Shown piece after piece: positions 56,600 to 64,000 of a stretch of 64,000 nt of DNA. Each line of letters starts with the position of its first letter. Position 1 is the stretch's first letter. Source of the stretch: Eupeodes corollae (Eukaryota; Arthropoda; Insecta; Diptera; Syrphidae); NCBI RefSeq assembly GCF_945859685.1, contig NC_079147.1, forward strand, positions 105,941,525 through 106,005,524, read 5' to 3'. The position numbers and the translations under genes are program-made. Under the pieces are notes generated by a model. That model searched no databases. It worked only from the letters and a program-made list of their open reading frames with translations, and had not been told where the DNA came from.

Positions 56600-58030
56600 G
56601 CATCGTTAAGATTCGACAAAAAAATATCTCAATCTCCTTGGATCAATTGTGCTTCTTAGGCTAGGGTAAGGATTGGGAAGGGTATGGAAACGTTGATTTC
56701 TGTAAAGTCGTTAAAAAGTAATTTCCTAATATTGTCTTTCTTCTTTTAGCTAGGCTTGAGCATTCGCATAGAAAGTGGTATCTTCCACCGTCTCCTCGTC
56801 TTCATATCCTCTGCATAAATCAAATTAACTGATACCCATTCTATTCATTAGGGTGCCCGTTACCCGTTAGGATACCTATTAGTAAGAGTGGCTGAGGTCT
56901 ACGTAGATGCAAAAGGAGTTTTGTTTTTGCATTGAAATCATTTGGCCATAGATTCCTCCAATCTCTGCAAGTTTAAAGAACTGTCTACCAGCTGTTTGGG
57001 ATTTTAATGAAACTTTTGTGGATTTGTTTATATGGCTTGGAGTGAGCATTGAACCGTTTTTGGCAAATTTATCTGCCTTGTCACTACCGTTAATGTCCCA
57101 GTTTCCTGGGAAACCATTTAAGTTTCGCCCAGTAACAGATCCTCACGACAACTTTGTTGTACCAGTCTTGACTTTGTGACAGTGGCAGATATAGCCTTGA
57201 TTGCTGCTTGGCTTTCGATAAATACGTAAATGCATTTGTCTTCCCAATTGTGGGAAGAAATCCTAATCGGTTCCAGAAACCGCTAATACTTCTGCTTAAA
57301 AGACACTGAAGTAGTCAGAAAGCTTTATTGATCTTTTTATGACCTTGCCAATTTCTGCGAATGCTCCTGGATGAATTTCTTTGTACGGTTCTAAATTGTC
57401 TGTGCGAGTGCCAATGTCTATATTTATAGTGTTGTTTATTTTTCTGTGACCTAAAGAAGCCTTTTTCCAGTTGTTACACTGTAATAGACGTAATGCGCTT
57501 TTTGCCACCAGTTCGTTCACGAGTTTATCAAGAGCAGCTAGGGAATAGGTACTTATGCATGCAATTCCTTGCATTTTTTTCATATTTTTAATATTGGTAA
57601 CCCTTTCAAGTGCTAAACAACATACCAAACATGCGTATTTTAATATTAGCCCTACAATGGCAATTTAAATCCTCAGAATGGTTTTAGGGCTGCTGCAGGT
57701 ATAGAGGGCAACTAAGGCTTTTCACTCTTTTTTGATATTTTCTTCCAGTTTAATTAACGATTGAGAAGCAGTTCAAGATGGTTTTCGGTACCAGTAATGT
57801 TAAGGGTAAAACCATTAATAGTAGGCCAGTCCATATTTGGAATGTTTTGTTTTCTCGTGAATAGAATCAGTTTTGTCTTTAGAAGGTTGACGTTAATCTA
57901 TTTCTTGAAGAATTAGTGACAATAATTGTCTAACGACTTTTTACTTTGTCACCACGTAAAATCATATCAATGCTACTCAATTGAAATAAGGCTTTAAGGA
58001 TGAAATTCGTGAAGGTATCTAGAACATAAA
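56600..58030 (-). pseudogene. LINE with RNase H (LOA/I/R1-like), 3' half
   Basis: Reading the minus strand from 58030 downward: ILRGDK and TKLILFTRKQNIPNMDWPTI then LNWKKISKKSEK (after the catalytic RT box, about 57760-57900), the thumb CCLALERVTNIKNMKKMQ and KLVNELVAKSALRL (frame 57296-57628), then RNase H pieces YVFIESQAAIKAISA with TVTKSRLVQ (about 57150-57240; the usual SDSQAA D is changed to E), HKSFIKIPNSW, and a C-terminal HFLCEC-like Cys/His motif near 56780. The RT catalytic box lies upstream and was not found. Stops and frame changes throughout. Confidence 0.7.
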
Positions 58031-58609
58031 GGTTCAAAACTGATACATTTTATGAAACGGATATGACAGCCATTGATTTATCTTAAAAAAATACTCTTAT
58101 TCAGATAAACCTGTATATGTTGGTACTCATAACCTCTAATGACCTTACACAAACCTTAAACCCCTTAACTGTTACTTGTGGCAAACTTTTAAATAAGAGG
58201 GAATGTATAATTTAAATTGTTCCTTGCAATTAAGTTTCCACAATCATTTTTTAATCATGGATCAAAAGATGTTAAAAAAAATAAAAACTTTCAAGTTTTC
58301 CTGTTTTCTGGTTGTCCTTTTAATCATAAAAATTATATTTTATGCATTCTTAGCTCTCTAAAGTTTGACATTCAACATCATTTCCAATATTGTTCAACAC
58401 TTTTTAAATTAGTGCAACGTTTTTGTTTTTCTATTTTATTTTGTTGCCACTGACACCATTATCCTTTTTTTTCGCAGCAGAAAAGCAACAAAAAGGCGAC
58501 AAACAAAAAGCAAAACGAGAAAGGAAAATAAAAACAGGAAGGAAACCATTTGTTCTTCCTTTTTCATGGTTTTAATTTACAACACACAGAAGCTACATCA
58601 ATAACGCTT
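58031..58609. other. Unassigned AT-rich DNA
   Basis: Nothing recognised. Purine-rich AAAAAG tracts occur near 58470-58540. Confidence 0.4.
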
Positions 58610-58800
58610 CCTTTGGCTTATAGCACCAGTAGCAGCGGCTCGACGCGGCGCGCGCGGCATGGTGCGGTGTGGTTCGGCTGTGGCATATACATCTTTATCC
58701 GTTAGTTTATCTGCTAGAGAATTTCCTTCCCTCAAACTAACCGCCTGCTGCCTGCTGCCCGCCAACCACCGTGCAGCCTTGCTGATATCCTTATTTCTCA
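58610..58800. promoter_or_regulatory. GC-rich island, possible promoter or conserved element
   Basis: A block with CTCGACGCGGCGCGCGCGGC (58638-58657) and CCTGCTGCCTGCTGCCCGCC (58744-58763) stands out from AT-rich flanks. Frames of more than 60 codons are open on both strands (58598-58801 minus, 58659-58859 plus), a composition effect. No TATA or initiator can be assigned. The regulatory label is a guess from composition only. Confidence 0.2.
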
Positions 58801-59561
58801 ATGTCTATAGCTATGTTCCACCACCATCACCACTTAAACTTAATGAAAGTGCAAATTAAATATGCAGTGATTTAGATTTCCGTTTGTGCTTTGTTTATTT
58901 TGCTCCTTTTTTTTCTTTCCTTTCTTTCTTTTTATAGTTTAAGCTTTTCGGATAGAATAGATAGGCGTAGATAAGACATAAGGACCTTATTGCTATTTGT
59001 TTGTTTATTTTTTCAGTCCTGTTTCGCTTTTTCTTTTTTCTTCAAACTAAAACAGGAAATGAGATCATGGAATAAACGAAGACGAACGCCAAGGACGAAT
59101 AGAAGAACCACTTTCGTTGATTCTTATGTTTGACATAAACATAAATATCATTTGACAAAGTTTCTTGACATTTTTAGGGCTTAAAAACAGTACTTGGTGC
59201 TTTTTTCTTCGAATGTGTGGTTAGTTTTGAGATTTGATGTAAGGGGAGTGAAAATGAATTTAAATATAAAATAAATGTTCCACTTTTGAACCGCCATCGT
59301 CATAGAAAATAGAATCACGCCTTGAAAATTAGAAATTCACTTTGAATAGAAAATAAGGACAGTCAGTTGTATAGATGGATAAATTAAGCCCATTTTTTGT
59401 TTGTGTGTGTGCCTTAAGGATATTATTAAAAATATTAAAAATAATGAAGGATTCAAATCAGATGTAAATTTAAGGCTTTGCAGAGCACATACATAAAAAA
59501 GAATTAATTTCAAATTCAAATGAAGTAAAGGATGTTTTTAAGATATCGGCTTTTTTCAATA
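58801..59561. other. Unassigned DNA
   Basis: Pyrimidine-rich tracts lie near 58900-58935 and 59010-59040. No gene or repeat was recognised. Confidence 0.4.
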
Positions 59562-60722
59562 AGGACGCTACAAAAGTTCTGTTTGAATAAAACAAAAACC
59601 GTTTTGAAAATCAATGAAATTCTTTATTCCTGCGAATGTAGGTTCAATACCATTATAAATGGAATTCGATTTCTTTTGAATGGTCACTACGGCACGCTTA
59701 CAGAAGTCCAGATGCTGAACCCTATTTTTGACAGTTTTCAAAGATAAAGTGGCCGAAACAGCTGCAATTTCACGTAAGATTTTCGTACGAAGTATATCAA
59801 TCGTCGGTGGCTTGTTGGCAAATTGTCTAACAGCGTCAAATTGCATGATCGAGGCGGCCAAGCGACTGCACCATTTTATGAGATAACACGTTATCCAAAC
59901 TTAGTTTCCAATAAATTGATTGTGACATTCACTGTGTGGCTTGTGGTGCCCAGCCGTCCTGTTGTAATCACATACCCTGCAAATCCATATCATTTGATTG
60001 GGCCAAAAATATTCAGTTATACCTATTCACAGTTCCGGTCTTGATCATCACGGAAGAAGTACGGCCCAATGACGCCGCTGACCCATAGATCACACCAAAC
60101 GGTAATTTGTTTCGGAATGCAATGATGACTCATATGGAGTACATGTGGATTGCTGCCTAAACAATACCGCATATTTTGCTTATTGACGAAACCATTCCAC
60201 CATTTTTATAATGAAAATCCGAAAAATTTTCAAGTTGTTGCGCAGCCGAATTCACGAACATATATCGCTTCTGGTAGTCAAGGGGCATCAATTCTAGCGT
60301 CAATTTAATCTTTTAAGGATGTAGGCCAAGAGATTTTCGCAAAATTTCGCCTCAACAACGTCTCAGAGATGCCCAACGCTTGAGAACTACGTGTGACAGA
60401 CACATTTGGGTTTTCTGCAAACGAACCCTCAGCGGCAGCAATATTCGCGACATTACTGGCACGGCAACATTTTGCACTGTGCCTGTGGGTTTAAATTGTT
60501 CCATTAAAGGCTCAAGTGTTGATCTGCTGGGACGATTATGACGACCGTAAATTGGACGTAGAACTCTTAACGTTGAGGCCACTGACTCCACATTTGGGCA
60601 GTAAATTTAAATAATTTCGACTATTTCTATCATGAAATAGCAAAGAAGAGAAATGTCAAAAGAGCGGCAAGAAATACGTCTCCGTTTGCTGTCCCTGTCG
60701 CTCAATTTTTAAAGCGTCCCTG
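59562..60722 (-). mobile_element. mariner element with both termini, dead transposase
   Basis: The ends are AGGACGCTACAAAA at 59562 and, inward from 60722 on the minus strand, AGGGACGCTTTAAAAA; this fits short mariner inverted repeats. The minus strand encodes YGRHNRPSRSTLEPLMEQF and TGTVQNV (second helix-turn-helix, frame 60352-60591), then HESSLHSETNYRLV.SM (before the first DDE region of the core), and the C-terminus QFANKPPTIDILRTKILREI with VKNRVQHLDFC (frame 59568-59861). The central catalytic segment is decayed, and the third acidic block is reduced to a trace. Length of 1.16 kb is near full. Confidence 0.8.
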
Positions 60723-60809
60723 TTAAAAAACAGTGTACATGAAAGGTTATGATGGTTGTTGTCTGTATAATTTAAGAATTGAGAACTGTATTATGTATTT
60801 AAATTTGGT

Positions 60810-61420
60810 GACAACTAAAGGGCTTTTCGACATCTGTCAAACTAAGTTGTTAAATCAAGGTTTGTTTTTTCAGTTGAAAGTTTGACATTTATGAGAATGT
60901 TTCGCTTACCTATCGCACAACGCATACAAATTGTTAAAACCAACTACAAAATTTCTGATTCTGCCACAACGATATGTGTGCTTAAAAAAGAAATTATGGT
61001 TTACATAATCGGCCAACTACGCAAGCGATTGGTAAAATTGTGAAGAAATTTGAAGAGACTGGCACTTGATTGGTAACAGATATTGTAAGGCCTGTGCGTC
61101 ATCATTTCGCTCCTATCACTGAAAATATATCTGCTGTAGGTAAAAGACGGTGCCACATGCCACACAATTGGAGCGAATATGGCTAAATTGCATGAGACAT
61201 TTCCTGGCCACGTAATTTTTCGTCTTGGGGATATCAACTGGTCACCGAGATCTGGACCGCTGGAATTTTTTTGTGAGGCTTCTAAATACCGTGTTTATGC
61301 AGGTAAACATTTAACTCTTGAGCACTTAAAAGCCAACATTCGTCAAGTGATGACTGAGGGCAGAAAAACTTTTTGCTTCGTCTTAAGAAACCAAATTTTT
61401 GCCAAATCGTTCCGCAAGAG
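60810..61420 (+). pseudogene. mariner-like transposase, internally deleted
   Basis: The start is MFRLPIAQRIQIVKTNYKIS (N-terminal helix), then TIGKIVKKFEETGT (61015-61070) and RPVRHHFAPITENI. It then jumps to CHTIGANMAKLHETFPGHVI, FRLGDINWSPRS and KYRVYAGKHLTLEHLKANIR with QVMTE (61150-61360). The first and second catalytic acids lie in the deleted middle. The C-terminal block resembles the family of 13560-14310 (RVYADKP..LEHLK.NIRQVM). Confidence 0.75.
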
Positions 61421-61489
61421 TTCGTTAGTGACAAACATACCAATAATATTATCAAGATGTTTAGTCTCATTGATGCGAGTGCCTTCTAT

Positions 61490-62133
61490 GGATATTAGCA
61501 AGAGGGATATATTTTACTTTAAATTCTACATGGTTTTTTATTCCAAATTGAACAATGCTGTTTAGGTAGGAATACAATGAGTTTTTGTCGGTGGAGTTCC
61601 ACATGTCAAGGAGAAGGATGTGAATCTGAAAACGAATATGAAAACCTAAGAAAACTATCACCAGCGAAACAATATATTAGATCATTAATAAAAGTGATAA
61701 GAGTGTGGGAAATGGAACAGAACCCTGAGGTAACGTTCCATAAGAGAGCCTGATGCCAAACCCTATCAAATGCTTTTAAAATATTAAGTGCGACAGTCTT
61801 ACTTTCTCCAAAATGATGAACCATGAGATCACCAGTGGACATATTGCTGCAAAAGCCGTTCTGTCGCTCATAAAGAAGCTTTCGATCTTCGAAATATTTG
61901 TTGAGCTGATAATTGATTAGCGATTCCTTGGGAAGAAGCGATGTAAGTGTAATTGGTGGGTAATAAAATGGTAAGGAATATTCGTCTTTTTTTCCATCTG
62001 CTCGGCACGAGATCTGAGGAAGGGGTAGATAAAAAAGATTACACAGTGGTTTTGCTAGCGTTGAAGAACAGCTTTTCAGACCAATAGTGAGGATACCATA
62101 CGGACAAGCGGGTTTATGTGTGAGTGCGAACAA
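61490..62133 (-). pseudogene. Jockey-clade LINE, family A copy 5 (RT fragment)
   Basis: The 175-codon minus frame (61606-62133) has YGILTIGLKSCSSTLAKPLC (RT start), ITLTSLLPKESLINYQLNKY, RQNGFCSNMSTGDLMVHHF, VALNILKAFDRVWHQALL (first catalytic D) and then, after an internal deletion, LITFINDL and YCFAGDS. There the catalytic FADD has become FAGD. It continues in a shifted frame with YLNSIVQFGIKNHVEFKVK (61467-61661). The deletion removes the region holding LQGSVLSPTLF in copy 3. Its 3' side abuts the mariner at 60810-61420. Confidence 0.85.
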
Positions 62134-62499
62134 AAATTTTGTCCCGTAGAATCACTTACTTACTTAAATACAGGAGGAGTCATATCGCTCGCTGGCCGCA
62201 TTGAATTGGCTACGAACTCCTAGCAAATAAATAAGCTTTTTCTTAAAACCTAACAATCAGAGTGTTAGTAACAACGAGCGAAGGAATTGAAGAAGAAAGA
62301 GAATTCTCCATGACCAAAAATGTTTACTGGCTTTGAGACATTGAAGTTTTTTTTGCCGTAATTTTTGCTCATGGAAAAATGTCTGTCGAATATGGGCGTT
62401 GCAGGCCTTTTTGGCTCTCCTCTGTAGAGTTATTTTATATCAACGGAAACCACCTTTTTTTGTTCTTATAACCACTTAAGAGCTCGAATCGAACCATGC
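62134..62499. other. Unassigned DNA
   Basis: No recognised motif. It may hold more of the Jockey 5' region, but I could not read it. Confidence 0.3.
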
Positions 62500-63445
62500 C
62501 TTTTTCATAGGTCTGTAACTCGATTCTACTTTTGATTCGATTCGAAACTCATTTCCGATTGTACTTTCAAATCGTACTACGTATGAAAGTGGAATCGGAT
62601 GCCGGTAATACCAATTTGTTTTCAAAAAAATTTGAACTTTCGAACGAGTATCGAATTATTCGACAGTTTTAAAAACAAAAACGAAAAAAACCTCACATTT
62701 TAGGACACCGCTGGAATTTGGTTTGATTTGCAAGGAAAAAAAGAACGGTACGAGCAAATTGAAGGCAGAAGAATAGGAGATAATTCTTACATATATGTAA
62801 AGTAGAATATTTGAACGCATTCTTAATGAACAATATAAGTACACTTTTGTTTTAGTTTTGGAATTATCGTCTTTCTAAAGACGGATTTATGTTCTTACTT
62901 AACACCATATCATCCGACATGACTACTCGCAGAAGATAAAATGCTATTCCGATTATCATTAAGCATAAGCAGCATTGAAGTTTTCGGCAACAGGAGGTTT
63001 CCAAAACCAAATCGATCGTATCAAGAATGCTGGACTTGCACAGCAACCCATGTCAAAAATACTTTCCTAACTTTTGACTTCAATCAAAAGAGTAATATGC
63101 CCGCTGATTATGAATTTTGAAATGAATGAGGAAAAGAAACGAAAGTTCCGGTGTAATTGGGGTAGTAGATGGAACTCATATTCAACTGATTCGCCCGGCT
63201 ATGACTGAACATCTCTTACACTTTGACAAAAAAAAACTTCGCTCGCAAACACATTATTTCTGATTTTGCCTTGTTTCGAATTTTACTTTCGAGTAACGTA
63301 GTTCCTCGTTCATTCGAAAGTTCATAAAAATAAAGCTGGCACTACTAGAACTATCCGATTCTCGTTAGTTCGAAAGTAGTCAAATAGATACAAGGTTCCA
63401 TTTTTTCGAGTTTTACTGTAGCATCGAGTTGCATAGTAGGGCCCC
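62500..63445 (+). mobile_element. PIF/Harbinger element 2, degraded
   Basis: Frames at 63140-63265 read GVIGVVDGTHIQLIRPAMTE, then FDKKKLRSQTHYF. This is the Harbinger block with the first catalytic D (compare IGSIDGTHVRII at 38730). The right end, read inward on the minus strand, is GGGGCCCTACTATGCAACTC and the left edge near 62505 has CATAGGTCTGTAACTCGATT; both continue with a CTAC then an AAAACTCGA-like or ATTCGATTCGA stretch. Target duplications cannot be called. The transposase is mostly lost. Confidence 0.6.
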
Positions 63446-64000
63446 TGATGTTTTTAACCGAGTTTAGGATAAAAGGTCCTATTTCTAGGAGAATCAAACT
63501 TTCGATCGCAAAAGCAAATATGCCTAAAGGGTTTTATACTCAGTCCTATAATGTACAGTACGATTTAACAATACTTCATGTGAAAGTAATACTACATGCG
63601 GATGAATTGTCTTTTCTAGCAGATAGCCCCTTTACTTCTTAAAATGTCAGATGGACAGACTCAGATTATTTTGTGGCACTTTGCCACTTTTTTGCTGCAT
63701 GTACATTAAAACACTGAGCGGGACCACATACCACTTCATGATAAAATCATCTTCATGCATATAAAATTTTAAAGCTAATTCCGACTGCATAATATACAAC
63801 CAATATGTATGGAAATATCTAAAAAGTTCAGTGGTTAAGGTTGAAGTCGCCACGTTTTTGATTTTTCTGTTCGTAAATACCTTTCCGCGCATATATTTAA
63901 TAGATGAGATTCTGAAAGAATTTCAATAACCTAACTAAAATCTAACACAATAAAAAAAAATAATTAAAAATCGGTGTAATCCGCGGTACCTTAATTTCTT
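63446..64000. other. Unassigned DNA to window end
   Basis: Two short frames (63448-63642 plus, 63647-63892 minus) have no recognised family. The end is A-rich. Confidence 0.4.

Noticed and set aside
1..64000. CRISPR arrays, bacterial operons, ribosome binding sites
   Set aside because: Nothing in the window has regular short spaced repeats or compact coding. It is eukaryotic DNA.

Overview
The window is AT-rich, intron- or intergene-like insect DNA, most likely from a brachyceran fly. The pointers are the repeat content (Jockey, RTE, mariner, hAT, PIF/Harbinger, copia, Helitron and DUF4780 gag remnants, plus a tRNA-derived SINE of a type common in Diptera) and the lack of any prokaryotic gene organisation. 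I find no intact host gene, no rRNA, no functional tRNA and no CRISPR array. Almost everything recognisable is a broken transposable element, identified by reading protein motifs through stops and frameshifts.

Layout. 661-9029 and 11494-20344 form a very large inverted repeat (arms about 8.4 and 8.9 kb). Each arm carries the same decayed elements in mirror order: AT-rich outer DNA, a mariner 3' half, a DUF4780 gag-like ORF, a Jockey-clade LINE, a second mariner and a hAT (P52rIPK/DUF4371-like) transposase. A 200-N gap (11294-11493) sits inside, and the right arm begins on the first base after it. 20540-24050 holds a Jockey fragment, a full SINE with clear target-site duplications, an RTE fragment and a mariner fragment. 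24060-28640 is mostly unassigned, with a GC-richer stretch at 26280-27250. 28645-31790 is a row of RTE, Helitron, Jockey and copia fragments.

34547-39678 is bracketed by Tc1-like terminal repeats. Inside are an RTE element and a SINE that is itself split by a 1.25 kb Harbinger element. 40215-45774 has a pogo/Tigger-like remnant, dispersed repeats and a mariner with both ends. 46440-50823 holds RTE and Jockey pieces, an RNase H fragment and a long RTE element inserted in a SINE head. 53050-56060 is a Jockey copy carrying three later insertions. 56600-63445 has a reverse-strand LINE with RNase H, two mariners, a Jockey RT and a second Harbinger.

The elements do not form a pathway; they record successive insertions. 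Points of most biological interest are the large TE-filled inverted repeat (true palindrome, hairpin-RNA source or assembly duplication), and evidence that the SINE shares its 3' tail with the resident RTE LINE.
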